Assembly: GCA_034436355.1 (NCBI GenBank) | Contig: DAOTVQ010000038.1 | Coordinates: 62,001-126,000 of the forward strand | DNA from: CP2-2F sp034436355 | Lineage (GTDB): Bacteria > Chloroflexota > Anaerolineae > Aggregatilineales > UBA2796 | Direction of reading: 5' to 3' | Length of the DNA: 64,000 nucleotides | Part shown: piece by piece, positions 42,400 through 52,061 of the stretch | How the letters are laid out: each line of letters begins with the position of its first letter | Position numbering within the stretch: the stretch's first letter is position 1 | Made by a program: the position numbers and the translations under genes | The notes under the pieces: model-generated | The model's database searches: none | Told to the model about the DNA's origin: nothing | The model's input: the letters and a program-made list of their open reading frames with translations, nothing else

Positions 42400-44118
42400 A
42401 TGCCCAAAGCCTTTCCGATTGACTCCGATAACCTTGATGAGTGGTTCCCACGTGAATCGGCTGCCGAGCCACTGCCGCTGCTGGAAAGCCTGCCCACCAA
42501 CAAGCGCTTAGGCGTTATTGTCGGTGGTTCGCTTAGCAAAGGGCTGGCTGTAAAGCTAGACCGCCAGACCGAAATTGAAGCGCTTGCCGTTGGGCGCTAT
42601 GTGGTGGTGCGCGGCAGGTACAAGCGCTTCTTCTGCATGATCACCGATGTGATCCTTGACAGCACCAATCCATCGCTCCGCAGCGACCCGCCCGATCTGA
42701 GCGATCCGTTCCTGCGCGATGTCTACGTTGGCACGGCTGCCTATGGCACGCTGCACGTTGCGCCGATGCTCTCCATTGAAGGTGCAGAGGGCGAACCAAA
42801 GCCCGTGAAAACCATCCCCGGACATTTTATGCCCGTCGAGATTGCCGACGCGCAAGACGTGAACGATGTGTTCGGCATGGAAGATGCCACACACTTTAAC
42901 GTTGGCACGCCCCTGGAACTGGAAGAGACGCAGGTGAACCTTGACCTCAAGCGCTTGGTCGAGCGTTCCAGCGGCGTGTTTGGCAAAAGCGGCACCGGCA
43001 AGAGCTTTCTGACGCGCATCATCCTTTCAGGCGTCATCCAGCGCAATATGGCGGTCAACCTGATCTTCGATATGCACAATGACTACGGCTGGGAAGTTCC
43101 CGACGAGCGCGGTCCCAAGGCAAAGGGCTTGCGTCAACTTTTCCCTGCAAAGGTGAGCATCTTCACCCTTGATGAGGACTCGTCACGCCGCCGCAACGCC
43201 AAATATGATTACGTGGTGACGCTTGGCTACGACGACATTGAGCCGGAAGACCTCGCCATGCTCAAGCTGACGATGGGACTCTCGGACTCAATGCTGGATG
43301 CTGCCTACACGCTCCGCAAAAAGTGGGGCAAAAACTGGATTGCGCGCCTGCTGGATGCCAGTGGCGATGAACTTGATCAAGTGGTGCAGAACACCAACGC
43401 CAGCAGTGCCTCTCTCACTGCCTTAGCACGCCGCCTAGAACGCTTTGAGCGCTTTGAGTTCCTGCGGAAAGAGGGCGCCGTGGGCGACAGCGTGCAGACG
43501 ATCCTCAACTACGTCACAGAGCAGCGCAAAAGCGTGGTGCTGGAATTTGGGCGCTACGGCTCGGCGCTGGAGGCATACATCCTCGTGGCGAACTACCTGA
43601 CGCGGCGCATTCATGAGGAATATGTGAAGCGCGTGGAGCAATCGCTTGGCGATAAAAGCCTAGAGCCGCCGCAACTGCTGATCACCATTGAGGAAGCGCA
43701 CAAATTCCTCGATCCACTCATCGCCCGTCAAACGATCTTCGGCACAATCGCACGCGAGATGCGTAAGTATAACGTCACTTTGCTGATCGTGGATCAGCGC
43801 CCTAGCGGCATTGATGAAGAAGTGATGAGCCAGATCGGCACGCGCATCACGGCGCTGCTGGATAACGAGCGCGATATTTCCGCCGTGCTGACTGGGATCA
43901 GTGGTGCGGGTGGCTTGCGCGAGGTGCTGGCGCGCCTTGATACCAAGCAGCAGGCGTTGATCATGGGTCATGCTGTGCCAATGCCAGTCGTGGTCAAGAC
44001 ACGCGCCTACGACATGGCGTTTTATCAGGAAGTGGCAGGTTTCAGCGAGACGCCTAGCCCACCTGAAAATGGCGCGGCGCGGCGCTTGGCAGGTTCGGGC
44101 AAACGCCGCATTGAATAA
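42400..44118 (+). CDS. HerA-like hexameric ATPase (DUF87/HAS-barrel)
   Basis: A 572-residue motor ATPase. The N-terminal ~150 residues form a HAS-type barrel (LGVIVGGSLSKGLAVKL, VGRYVVVRGRYKRFFCMITD). Walker A is GVFGKSGTGKSFLTRIIL near 190 and Walker B LLITIEEAHKFLDP. The C-terminal LLIVDQRPSGIDEEVMSQIG and an Arg-rich end are typical of HerA/FtsK-like ATPases. HerA normally works with the nuclease NurA in end resection, but no nurA is visible here. The next gene encodes a membrane protein of unknown role. Confidence 0.87.
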   Translation: MPKAFPIDSDNLDEWFPRESAAEPLPLLESLPTNKRLGVIVGGSLSKGLAVKLDRQTEIEALAVGRYVVVRGRYKRFFCMITDVILDSTNPSLRSDPPDLSDPFLRDVYVGTAAYGTLHVAPMLSIEGAEGEPKPVKTIPGHFMPVEIADAQDVNDVFGMEDATHFNVGTPLELEETQVNLDLKRLVERSSGVFGKSGTGKSFLTRIILSGVIQRNMAVNLIFDMHNDYGWEVPDERGPKAKGLRQLFPAKVSIFTLDEDSSRRRNAKYDYVVTLGYDDIEPEDLAMLKLTMGLSDSMLDAAYTLRKKWGKNWIARLLDASGDELDQVVQNTNASSASLTALARRLERFERFEFLRKEGAVGDSVQTILNYVTEQRKSVVLEFGRYGSALEAYILVANYLTRRIHEEYVKRVEQSLGDKSLEPPQLLITIEEAHKFLDPLIARQTIFGTIAREMRKYNVTLLIVDQRPSGIDEEVMSQIGTRITALLDNERDISAVLTGISGAGGLREVLARLDTKQQALIMGHAVPMPVVVKTRAYDMAFYQEVAGFSETPSPPENGAARRLAGSGKRRIE

Positions 44119-44192
44119 CAGCACTGTGCCATGCACCTCAAGAGGCTGTGTGACGGATAAACTCCGCCCACGAATACCGCGATTTTACGTAA

Positions 44193-44212
44193 GGGTCGGG
44201 CTTGTCCGACCC
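44193..44212. other. Hairpin after the HerA-like gene
   Basis: A 7-bp stem GGGTCGG / CCGACCC with a 6-nt loop, in the 185-nt gap between the HerA-like gene and the membrane protein gene. It could be a weak terminator; no T-run follows. Confidence 0.4.
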
Positions 44213-44303
44213 GTGAACACTTTCCACCTTGACAGCGCACCCACCTTCGGGCGTATCATAGAGTTATCCCTTAACGCACACCCGAAAGCCTGCACTATCT
44301 ACC

Positions 44304-45548
44304 ATGTGGCAAGATCAACCGCGATCCACTGATTCTTTTGCGCGTGAAACACCCGATTACCGCCAAGAAAGGCGCACCGATGACCAAGAGCGCAACGCCA
44401 TGCGCGCCTTTTTGCAGCGCACCGAAGTGCGCCTTTCGACCATGCACCGTGTGGCTGTTGGCTTCATCAGCGGCGCCGGTTTGTTGTTTCTGTTTCCTGT
44501 CTTTTTCAAAGATGCCATCCTTGCCATTGTAAAGGAATTTCTGACGCACACGCCGAGCGTGCCGCCCAACAGCAGCCTGCCAAGCGCAGCCGTGATCATC
44601 CTCACCTACCTGTTGATTGGCTATCCATTCCTGCTCTCGCTCGGCATTCCGATCATGGCGCTTGGCTTGCTGCTGCGCGATATTGTGCATTTCTATTTTG
44701 TGGGACATCCGCCGGGCTTTGCAGAGGAACTCTTTAACCCACGCTTTGGCTTGAGCGCGATTGCTTTCTCGCCCGATGAGTCTGAATCAACCAAGACCAA
44801 GATACTGATTCACCAATACGGCAGTGACCTGATCAACTTCGTGCTGCCCTTTGACGAGCGCGGCTCACGCTACTATGGCGCGGTGATTGACAAGCCAAAG
44901 CGCATGATCGTGCCAACCACACGCCGCATTCCGCGCCTGATTGGGCGCGGCATTTTGGATAATCCAAACGGCAAGACGCTTGATCAAATGGCAGACTCGG
45001 ACGTGCTGCACGTGCGCGGCGCCTTCAACAGCGGCGGCGAGGTGATCAGCGTGCTGGCAGAACCGTACAAAGTTCGCACGCTGGCAGAGCTGGATCGCTT
45101 TAACGCGGCACTAGGTCTAGCAGGCTTTATTGATCGTCCGCTCTATCAGGAAGTGGCAAAGCAAGAGGTCTCGCTGGTGCGGCATTCGCTCAAACTGCGC
45201 CAAATGGTGCTGCGTTATTTTCAGGCGCTTTTGGTGCTGCTTTGGACGGCGCTCATCTCGTTCGGATTGCTGCCTTTTTTGCAAGATGAGCAAGGGCGCT
45301 TTGCACCGTTGTTCGTCTTTGCGTTTGGCTACCTGATTTGGGCAATCCTGACGCCGATTGTGGTGCAACTGCCGATCCGCTGGCTGCTCAGCCACACCAA
45401 GCCCGAAACACGCCGCGAAAATCTGCGCCGCCTAGAGCAAACCGACGCCCTTAAGCAGTTCGAGAACTGGACACGATGGCTGTGCTATGTGGCAATCGCT
45501 GCCTCGCTGCTCGCCATTTTCCTAGAGATTGTGCTGCGCGTGCGCTGA
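44304..45548 (+). CDS. Unrecognised membrane protein, 414 residues
   Basis: I do not recognise a family. There is a charged 50-residue N-terminal tail, two hydrophobic hairpins (about 50-75 and 95-135), a ~150-residue soluble portion containing FDERGSRYYGAVIDKPKRM and VPTTRRIPRLIGRG, two more helices around 300-350 and a final helix at the C-terminus (LCYVAIAASLLAIFLEIVL). The soluble part may face the cytoplasm. It lies downstream of the HerA-like ATPase on the same strand, 185 nt away, so a link is possible but unproven. Confidence 0.7.
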   Translation: MWQDQPRSTDSFARETPDYRQERRTDDQERNAMRAFLQRTEVRLSTMHRVAVGFISGAGLLFLFPVFFKDAILAIVKEFLTHTPSVPPNSSLPSAAVIILTYLLIGYPFLLSLGIPIMALGLLLRDIVHFYFVGHPPGFAEELFNPRFGLSAIAFSPDESESTKTKILIHQYGSDLINFVLPFDERGSRYYGAVIDKPKRMIVPTTRRIPRLIGRGILDNPNGKTLDQMADSDVLHVRGAFNSGGEVISVLAEPYKVRTLAELDRFNAALGLAGFIDRPLYQEVAKQEVSLVRHSLKLRQMVLRYFQALLVLLWTALISFGLLPFLQDEQGRFAPLFVFAFGYLIWAILTPIVVQLPIRWLLSHTKPETRRENLRRLEQTDALKQFENWTRWLCYVAIAASLLAIFLEIVLRVR

Positions 45549-45568
45549 AACGCCCACGCAACGGATGG

Positions 45569-46504
45569 TTATTTGGCGGCAAAGGCAAAGCGCGGATCAC
45601 GCGCCACAGTGCGCGCCAAGCCTTCAGCTAGCCCGATCTTTGGCATGAAGCCGAGCCGATCAGCAGCCCGCCGCAGATCAGCGCACATGCGCGAAACGCC
45701 GCTATCTTGGTTGCGGACGTAAAGCGGCGCAAGCGGCTTGCCAAGCGCGCTGCCTATGGCGGTGATCAGGGCATTGACGCTGGTCTCCACGCCGCTGCCA
45801 ACATTGATCACCGTCCGATCTATGCCAACAGCCGTCGCCGCCGCGATCATCGCTGTGACCACATCATCAATGTAGACGTAATCGCGTGTTTGTGCGCCAT
45901 CGCCATTGACGATAATTGAGCCGCCGCGCAGCGCGTGCCGCAAAAACGAGGGGATGACGGGTGGATGTGCCGCTGGCAACTGTTGACCGGGACCGTAGGC
46001 GTTGAAGATACGCAGGCTGACGGTCTCCATGCCCCAGCGAATGCCCATCACGCGCAGATAGCCCTCAGCAGCAAGTTTGCTGACGGCATACGGCGAGCGC
46101 GGATCGGGCAGCATGTCCTCATGGAGAGGTTGTGTTGCCTGTTCACCGTAGACCGCGCCCGACGAACTAAAGACCACGCGCCGCACGCCCGCATCGCGCA
46201 TTGCCTCTAGAACTGCCACCGTGCCGCCCACATTGACCGCGTTATAGTCGCGTGGGTAGAGCATACTCTCGGAGACCGAGACGCGCGCCGCCAGATGATA
46301 AACACATTCGACGCCTTGCAGCAGCGTCCACAACTTAGGAATGTCGTTGACATCGCCGCGTGTAAAGGAAATATCGGCGTGCAAGCGCGACGGATCGCCC
46401 GCGCTCAGATCATCCAGCGCACGCACTTCATGCCCCTCCTCCGCCAGCCGATTTGCCAACGCTGCGCCGATGAAGCCTGCACCACCAGTCACTAAAAATC
46501 GCAT
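45569..46504 (-). CDS. NAD-dependent nucleotide-sugar epimerase/dehydratase (extended SDR)
   Basis: A 311-residue extended short-chain dehydrogenase: NAD site VTGGAGFIGAALANRL, the active-site SSSGAVYGE and the catalytic YAVSKLAAEGYL (YxxxK). The GalE/UDP-glucose 4-epimerase branch is the closest by eye (RIFNAYGPGQ, DYVYIDDVVTAM), but the sugar substrate is not determined by these motifs. It is transcribed alone, divergently from the methyltransferase gene. Confidence 0.9.
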   Translation of the reverse strand: MRFLVTGGAGFIGAALANRLAEEGHEVRALDDLSAGDPSRLHADISFTRGDVNDIPKLWTLLQGVECVYHLAARVSVSESMLYPRDYNAVNVGGTVAVLEAMRDAGVRRVVFSSSGAVYGEQATQPLHEDMLPDPRSPYAVSKLAAEGYLRVMGIRWGMETVSLRIFNAYGPGQQLPAAHPPVIPSFLRHALRGGSIIVNGDGAQTRDYVYIDDVVTAMIAAATAVGIDRTVINVGSGVETSVNALITAIGSALGKPLAPLYVRNQDSGVSRMCADLRRAADRLGFMPKIGLAEGLARTVARDPRFAFAAK

Positions 46505-46615
46505 TGAAAAGCCTTATCACTAAGTGTTATGGCAAACGGAATTATGCCGCCTGCACAGATTCGCCATTATAGCGCGCTTGCGGAAAATTTAGCCACTGCG
46601 CGCTATACTCGCCCT

Positions 46616-47200
46616 ATGAACAAATTTCACTTTTGGTGGCGCTACCTGCGCCGCAAAACGCCATGGGATACGAACATCACGCCGCCGGAGATTGTGGCGC
46701 TGGTGGATCGGCTACCTGTCGGCACCGCCTTGGATCTTGGCTGTGGCACTGGCACCAACGTGATCTACCTTGCGCAGCGCGGCTGGCGTGCGCTGGGTGT
46801 GGACTTTGTGCCAAGCGCGATCCATGCGGCACGCCGCAAAGCACGCAAGGCAGGCGTAGAGGCATTTGCTCAGTTCCGCGTTGGCGATGTGAGCAAGCTC
46901 AGCTGGTTAGATGAGACATCTGCCTATGTGCCGTTCAGTTTTGTGCTGGATATTGGCTGCCTGCACGCGCTTACAGAAGCAGGGCAGCACGCCTACGCCG
47001 CGCACCTTGCACGCCTGACCGAACGCGGCGCCGTTTACGCGCTCTACGCGCACCAACGGCGCGATCAGACGCACTTCGGCTTTACCACAGAGCATGTGCG
47101 CGCACTTTTTCAGCCCAACTTTGAATTGATCAGCGCCACACTTGGCACAGATACCAACAGCGGGCGCAGTTCGGCGTGGTATGAGCTGCGCCGTCGCTAG
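46616..47200 (+). CDS. Class I SAM-dependent methyltransferase
   Basis: A 194-residue enzyme with motif I TALDLGCGTGTNVIYLAQRG, motif II ALGVDFVPSAI and an acidic VLDIGCLHALTE in post-II. It resembles small thiopurine/tellurite-resistance-type methyltransferases, though the substrate is unknown. ATG at 46616 begins the domain; the upstream ORF part to 46529 is unrelated. A TATACT ends only 6 nt before this ATG, so the mRNA may be leaderless. Its 3' end overlaps the next gene's stop by 4 nt on the opposite strand. Confidence 0.82.
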   Translation: MNKFHFWWRYLRRKTPWDTNITPPEIVALVDRLPVGTALDLGCGTGTNVIYLAQRGWRALGVDFVPSAIHAARRKARKAGVEAFAQFRVGDVSKLSWLDETSAYVPFSFVLDIGCLHALTEAGQHAYAAHLARLTERGAVYALYAHQRRDQTHFGFTTEHVRALFQPNFELISATLGTDTNSGRSSAWYELRRR

Positions 47201-47676
47201 GGCAACGTATCATACAGGCTGAGCAGCACCTGCTCTAGGGCGCGTGCTTCATCAATAGCGCTATTGATGAGCGTGATACTGCCGACCACATCAGTCGCTT
47301 CGCCGCGCCGATAGGCATCGAAGTAGGCGGCTGCTAGATCAGTTGCCCGTCCGAGCGCGATGGCGTGTTGCATCGCACATTGTGGCGCACGCGCCGCGAT
47401 AAACGCTGCTCGGATGCTGCTGATTTGGTCAAGCACGCCGAGCGCTAGGTTCGGCTGAATGGCAACGTTGTTGTTCACCAAATCTGCAAATTCTTGGGTC
47501 AGGTTGCTGCTGCGTTGCAGCCAATTCTCTAGGGCAGCGCGTGGGCAATCTTCAGCCACACCGATTGTTGCGCGTAGTGGCGCATCGGTGACGGTTGGTG
47601 CGGCGGTGCGTTCACCACAGCCTGCCAGCAAGGTGATCATCAGCAATAAGGCGGCAAAACGAATGCTGTGCGCCAT
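47197..47676 (-). CDS. Unrecognised lipoprotein
   Basis: A 159-residue lipoprotein: an N-terminal hydrophobic run ending in the lipobox LLAGC (Cys about residue 20) directs lipidation and anchoring on the outside of the membrane. The mature part is mainly alpha-helical (LTQEFADLVNNNVAI, AAYFDAYRRGEATDVVGS) with two further Cys residues that could form a disulfide. I do not recognise the domain. GAGGAG before the ATG at 47676 fixes the start. Confidence 0.75.
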   Translation of the reverse strand: MAHSIRFAALLLMITLLAGCGERTAAPTVTDAPLRATIGVAEDCPRAALENWLQRSSNLTQEFADLVNNNVAIQPNLALGVLDQISSIRAAFIAARAPQCAMQHAIALGRATDLAAAYFDAYRRGEATDVVGSITLINSAIDEARALEQVLLSLYDTLP

Positions 47677-47697
47677 AAAAACTCCTCTCACGGTGCG

Positions 47698-48453
47698 CTA
47701 AGGCGCAACACGCTCAAAAACACTCAGGGCAAGGGCGAAGGTCTGTGGCGCATCGCTGAGGTAGCCACTGCCTGCCACCACAATCCAAGCGGCATCTTCA
47801 GCAAGATAGAGCCGTGCGCCATGCGCCGTATACAGGCTGATTGTATCATTAATCTGGCGCACAAAGAGCGTGCGTTGTTCGGTCAGGCTGTAGAGGATCA
47901 GGTTCTTTGAACGGCTGAGCGCGGCTAAATGAGGCTGCTGGCGGCTGGCAGCCAACACCAAAAGCTGGTTGCCTGTGCCGTGCTGTGCGACTTGCACTGC
48001 GCCTGCCTCTGTTAAATCCTCACTGCTATAGAAGCGCAGCACACCACCATCATCCACCACGAAATGGCGTTCATCGGGCAGGGTGGCAAGGCGCGGTGTG
48101 AAGGCTTCCGCCGCTTGCCACTCGGTCATCAGCTTTAGGCGTTTACTCTGCTCGTTGTGCATGTTGGCGTGGTGCAGCCAAAACTCGCTGTGGTTGTGGT
48201 GCTGCACGCGCCGCAAGAACAAACGCAATCTGCCTTCGGCGGCGAATGCCTGCTGCTGATCAACCTCAGGCAGCATGATCGGCACACTCTGCGCGCCGTT
48301 AGGGCTGGGCAGATCAATCAGATCGGAAAGGTGGGCAGCCTGCAAGCATAAACGCCCTTCTTCTGTGATGACCAGATAATCCTCACGCAACCAGTCAGGG
48401 TGGATATCGGGATAAAAATGTTTGCTCACCTGTCGATATTGTGGTTGCAGCAT
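47698..48453 (-). CDS. Unrecognised beta-rich protein, 251 residues
   Basis: No family recognised. Repeated short strand-turn units (RHFVVDDGGVLRFYSSEDL, QLLVLAASRQQPHLAALS, NLILYSLTEQRTLFVRQIND, GARLYLAEDAAWIVVAGSG) suggest a WD40-like or PQQ-like beta-propeller. There is no signal peptide. ATG at 48453 is preferred over the GTG at 48537 because a TATAAT box (minus strand, 48504-48499) lies between them. It precedes the lipoprotein gene by 21 nt on the same strand, so the two probably form an operon. Confidence 0.65.
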   Translation of the reverse strand: MLQPQYRQVSKHFYPDIHPDWLREDYLVITEEGRLCLQAAHLSDLIDLPSPNGAQSVPIMLPEVDQQQAFAAEGRLRLFLRRVQHHNHSEFWLHHANMHNEQSKRLKLMTEWQAAEAFTPRLATLPDERHFVVDDGGVLRFYSSEDLTEAGAVQVAQHGTGNQLLVLAASRQQPHLAALSRSKNLILYSLTEQRTLFVRQINDTISLYTAHGARLYLAEDAAWIVVAGSGYLSDAPQTFALALSVFERVAP

Positions 48454-48712
48454 AGCCAAGGATGCCTTTTTGTTCGGCGGATGATCTGCTATGCCATCAT
48501 TATAACGCAAGCGCCCTTGCAGCGTGCCTAATTGCACGTTGTGGTGTTGATCTGTATGAGGGCGATCTGTGGAAACACACTGCTATCAACGCCCTGCAAC
48601 AGCCCAATCCCCTGATTCACAGTGCTTGTCAGGCGATTAGGGCAGTGGTACAATGATCGAGCAATGCACAAGAACACAATGTTCAGTGTAGCGAGCGTGA
48701 AGTGAACGAACC

Positions 48713-49732
48713 ATGCCACAGTTTGTAGATGTACGTCCATTTGTACCGTTGGATTTGCCGTTGGTGCATCGCCTTTCGCCAATGGGCATCAGCTTGGATT
48801 CGCTGACGACGCTCACTCGCGGCAATCATATGGTTGAAAATGCTGTATGGGCAAGCGTGCCCTTGGCTGATCTCGGCACACCAACCTACGTGCTGCGTCT
48901 TGGCGAAAATGGCTATGTGGCGCAGTTTCGCCACAAGGCAGGCGAACAGCACGCACATATCGTCTTCATTGCACCCGCGCTGCACGCTGAGGGCGATGCA
49001 GAGTCATGGCTGCGCCTCATCGAAGCGATGATCGTGGCAGCCGGCAAGCGCGGTGCAGTCACGCTAAATGCTGAGGTTGCCGAGTCAGATGCCAGCTTTG
49101 AGGTCTTGCGCCAGGCGGGCTTTGCCGTTTATGCACGGCAGACCATTTGGCGGCGTGATCCGCAGCCGCTGCCTACGCGCACGCCCGAACTGCTGCGCCC
49201 ACCTTCCGAGCGCGATGCCGTTGCCTTGAACAGCCTCTACCTAGAGAGTGTGCCGCGTCTGCTGCGGCAAGCCTGCCAACCGCCCGAACTGCGCGGTGCG
49301 TTGGTCTTTGGGCGTGGCAGTCGCCTAGCGGCTTATATCACTGCCCATGAAGGCAAGTGTGGCATCTACCTGAACGTGATTATGAATCCGGACGATTGCC
49401 AGCCGCGTGCGGCTGATCTGTTGGCAGATGCATTGAGCCACCTGCCCCGTGCCGACCGCCTGCCAATTTACATCAACGTGCGCCGCGACCAAGAATGGCT
49501 GACCAGCGCCCTAGAGCGCTTGCACTTTGTGCCGCAAGGCAATCAGGCATTTATGGTGCGCCATACGGCACGCCGCATCGAGCAGACTGCCCGCAGCACG
49601 CAGCAGATTGAGGGCGCTGTGTTAGCAATGCCACACCGCCACGAATTTTATTGCCAACCACAAGTTGAATTTGCCATTGAATGCGAGAAAGCGCTACCAC
49701 TGGATGGAACGTCACATTACGGACGATCTTGA
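48713..49732 (+). CDS. GNAT-like protein (possibly tandem acetyltransferase domains)
   Basis: A 339-residue protein whose pattern fits two successive GNAT-like folds: the first up to about 145 (ASFEVLRQAGFAVYARQTIW is a typical GNAT end) and a second from 165 to 285 (LVFGRGSRLAAYITAH, LTSALERLHFVPQGNQAFMV). The acetyl-CoA loop R/QxxGxG/A is not clear in either, so activity is unproven. The gene overlaps the Ycf45-like ATPase gene by 29 nt. Similar pairs probably act together. Confidence 0.6.
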   Translation: MPQFVDVRPFVPLDLPLVHRLSPMGISLDSLTTLTRGNHMVENAVWASVPLADLGTPTYVLRLGENGYVAQFRHKAGEQHAHIVFIAPALHAEGDAESWLRLIEAMIVAAGKRGAVTLNAEVAESDASFEVLRQAGFAVYARQTIWRRDPQPLPTRTPELLRPPSERDAVALNSLYLESVPRLLRQACQPPELRGALVFGRGSRLAAYITAHEGKCGIYLNVIMNPDDCQPRAADLLADALSHLPRADRLPIYINVRRDQEWLTSALERLHFVPQGNQAFMVRHTARRIEQTARSTQQIEGAVLAMPHRHEFYCQPQVEFAIECEKALPLDGTSHYGRS

Positions 49733-51182
49733 GAAGTTAAAGGCTGTTCTGCCGGATTATCTTGTTGATTCGCTTGAACAAATCGGACACATTGATGAAC
49801 TGGTCGAAGTCATCCTCGATCTAGGGCGTGTGCCAACAGCACGCTACACCAACGGCGAGCGCGTTTTGGATAACCGTGAGGTGACCCACGACACCTTGCA
49901 ATATGTCGTCACGCGCATTGGCACCTTTGACTCGGATAACCGTGCCGGCATTGAGCGCACCCTGCATCGCATTTCTGCTATCCGCAACCGCCGCGCCGAT
50001 ATTGTCGGCTTAACTTGCCGCATTGGGCGCGCTGTTTACGGCACCATTGATATTATTCAAGACATCATCGAGTCGGGACAGAGCGTGCTGATTTTAGGCG
50101 CGCCCGGCGTTGGCAAAACGACGATGCTGCGTGAGGCTGCTCGCGTTCTGGCAGAGCATAAGCGCGTTATTATTGTGGATACAAGCAATGAGATCGGTGG
50201 CGATGGCGATGTGCCGCACCCGGCGGTTGGGCGCGCCCGCCGAATGCAAGTGCCGCAGCCTGCCTTGCAGCACGAGGTGATGATCGAAGCGGTGGAGAAC
50301 CACAACCCCGAAGTGATCGTCATTGATGAGATCGGGCGCGAACTCGAAGCGATGGCGGCACGTACTATCGCAGAGCGCGGTGTGCAGCTCATTGGCACGG
50401 CACACGGGCAGACGCTTGAGAACCTGCTGAACAATCCGACGCTGAGTGACCTGATCGGCGGCATTAAATCTGTCACGCTCTCGGATGAGGAAGCGCGGCG
50501 GCGCGGCACACAAAAAACGGTGCTAGAGCGCGCTGCACCGCCAACCTTCGACGTACTGCTGGAACTTCAGACGCGCCACCGCCTGGTGGTGCATGAGGAT
50601 GTGGCAGCATCGGTAGACAGCCACTTGCGCGGGCGTTCTGTGCCAGTTGAGGTGCGCTATCGCGCTGCCAACGGTGAATTGGTGATTGAAATGCAGACGC
50701 TCGGCGGCACGCTCAATGACCGTAACGGGACTGCCGGCAGCCCAAACGGCGGGCGCCGCCCGAATGGTGGCTCGCCAAGCCCGATCACGCCGCCTGAGCG
50801 CTCACTACGCACCCAGCGCACCGATTCCGAGTCGGAGTCCTTCACGCCGATTGCCAGCGCCAACCTACAACCGCTGCATGTGTATGCCTATGGTGTGGCG
50901 CGCAACCGTATGATCAGCTCAGCGCGGCGGATGCGCCTGCCACTGATCATTGAGGAAGATTTGGGCAGCGCGCAGGTCATCGTTACCCTGAAAAACTACT
51001 ATCGCCGCCGCCCTAAGCTGATCGTGGATGCAGAACGGCGCGGCACGCCGATCTACGTGCTGCGTGCGAACACTGTTTCCCAAATGGAAGACTTGTTGGC
51101 AACGCTCTTTCATGTGGATGATGAAGATGATGATCACGCACCTGATGATGATCAGCCACCCGTCATCAAACGCGGACGTTAA
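49704..51182 (+). CDS. Ycf45-like / SpoIIIAA-related AAA ATPase with R3H-type C-terminus
   Basis: A 492-residue ATPase. Residues 1-110 form an N-terminal domain (LPDYLVDSLEQIGHIDELVE), followed by Walker A LILGAPGVGKTTMLREAAR, VIIVDTSNEIGGDGD and Walker B VIVIDEIGRELEAMAARTI. A Gly/Pro/Asn-rich linker leads to a basic nucleic-acid-binding-like C-terminal region (SSARRMRLPLIIEEDLGSAQ, NYYRRRPKLIVDA) and a very acidic tail. Family members occur in cyanobacteria, plastids and Chloroflexota; their job is not established. ATG at 49704 is used; the ORF's extension to 49665 lies inside the preceding gene. Confidence 0.85.
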   Translation: MERHITDDLEKLKAVLPDYLVDSLEQIGHIDELVEVILDLGRVPTARYTNGERVLDNREVTHDTLQYVVTRIGTFDSDNRAGIERTLHRISAIRNRRADIVGLTCRIGRAVYGTIDIIQDIIESGQSVLILGAPGVGKTTMLREAARVLAEHKRVIIVDTSNEIGGDGDVPHPAVGRARRMQVPQPALQHEVMIEAVENHNPEVIVIDEIGRELEAMAARTIAERGVQLIGTAHGQTLENLLNNPTLSDLIGGIKSVTLSDEEARRRGTQKTVLERAAPPTFDVLLELQTRHRLVVHEDVAASVDSHLRGRSVPVEVRYRAANGELVIEMQTLGGTLNDRNGTAGSPNGGRRPNGGSPSPITPPERSLRTQRTDSESESFTPIASANLQPLHVYAYGVARNRMISSARRMRLPLIIEEDLGSAQVIVTLKNYYRRRPKLIVDAERRGTPIYVLRANTVSQMEDLLATLFHVDDEDDDHAPDDDQPPVIKRGR

Positions 51183-51188
51183 ACGCCA

Positions 51189-51950
51189 ATGCCCACGCTG
51201 ACCGTCAACGATCAAACACTCTACTACGAAATGCACGGCGCGCCAACGGGTGCGCCGCTTTTGCTGATGCATGGCTGGCTGCAAGTTGGGCGCGATCTTG
51301 CGCCGCTGGCACATGCCCTTGCCGCTGAGGGCTACCGCGTCATCTTGCCAGATGTAAGTGGCTACGGGCGCAGCACACCACCTGCGCGCACCTATCCGCC
51401 TAATTTTTATCAGCGCGATGCAGCGGATATGGCGGCTTTGCTGCGCGCCTTGCAGATCGATTCGGCGCACATCATGGGCTTTAGCGATGGTGGTGAGATC
51501 GCGCTGCTGCTTGGCTGCGATCATAGCGTGCTGTGCCGCTCTGTGATTGCATGGGGTGCGGTGGGCGCTTATTCACCTGCGCTTGGCAGCTATGTGCAAA
51601 GCCAGCCCGTTATGCCCATCACGCCTGCTCTGCGCGCACGGCACCCTCACCAACCTGTAGAGCGCTGGCAAACGGACTGGTCGGCAGCCTTTGCGGCGAT
51701 TGTCGCCAACGGCGGTGATCTCAGCCTGAGCCGTGCCCATCAGATTGCCTGCCCGCTTCTGCTGATGGTGGGCGACGCTGATAACCTGAACCCTGTGGAG
51801 GATGTGCGCCGCTACGCTGAGGCGGCAACACATCCCGCCTGCATACCAAAACGTTTTGCCCGCTTTGAAAACACTGGTCACCCGATCCACGAAGAACGCA
51901 TAGATGCCTTTCTTGCTGAAGTGCGGGCATTTCTGAGCGCCTGCCGCTGA
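51189..51950 (+). CDS. Alpha/beta-fold hydrolase
   Basis: A 253-residue hydrolase with oxyanion motif LLLMHGWLQVG, nucleophile elbow GFSDGGE (Ser), acid MVGDADNLNP and His in FENTGHPIHEE. The HGW and cap region resemble esterases, haloperoxidase-like enzymes or lactonases; the substrate is unknown. It starts 6 nt after the ATPase gene, so it is co-transcribed. Confidence 0.87.
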   Translation: MPTLTVNDQTLYYEMHGAPTGAPLLLMHGWLQVGRDLAPLAHALAAEGYRVILPDVSGYGRSTPPARTYPPNFYQRDAADMAALLRALQIDSAHIMGFSDGGEIALLLGCDHSVLCRSVIAWGAVGAYSPALGSYVQSQPVMPITPALRARHPHQPVERWQTDWSAAFAAIVANGGDLSLSRAHQIACPLLLMVGDADNLNPVEDVRRYAEAATHPACIPKRFARFENTGHPIHEERIDAFLAEVRAFLSACR

Positions 51951-52061
51951 CCTGACGGCTGCGCGCTTATTTCGTGAGCAGACAAGCGCTTAGCGTGGTA
52001 TTGTGCGCCTTGCCCAACGCTATCTTTTGTGTGGATGCCTCCCAAATGCTATCATAATGCC

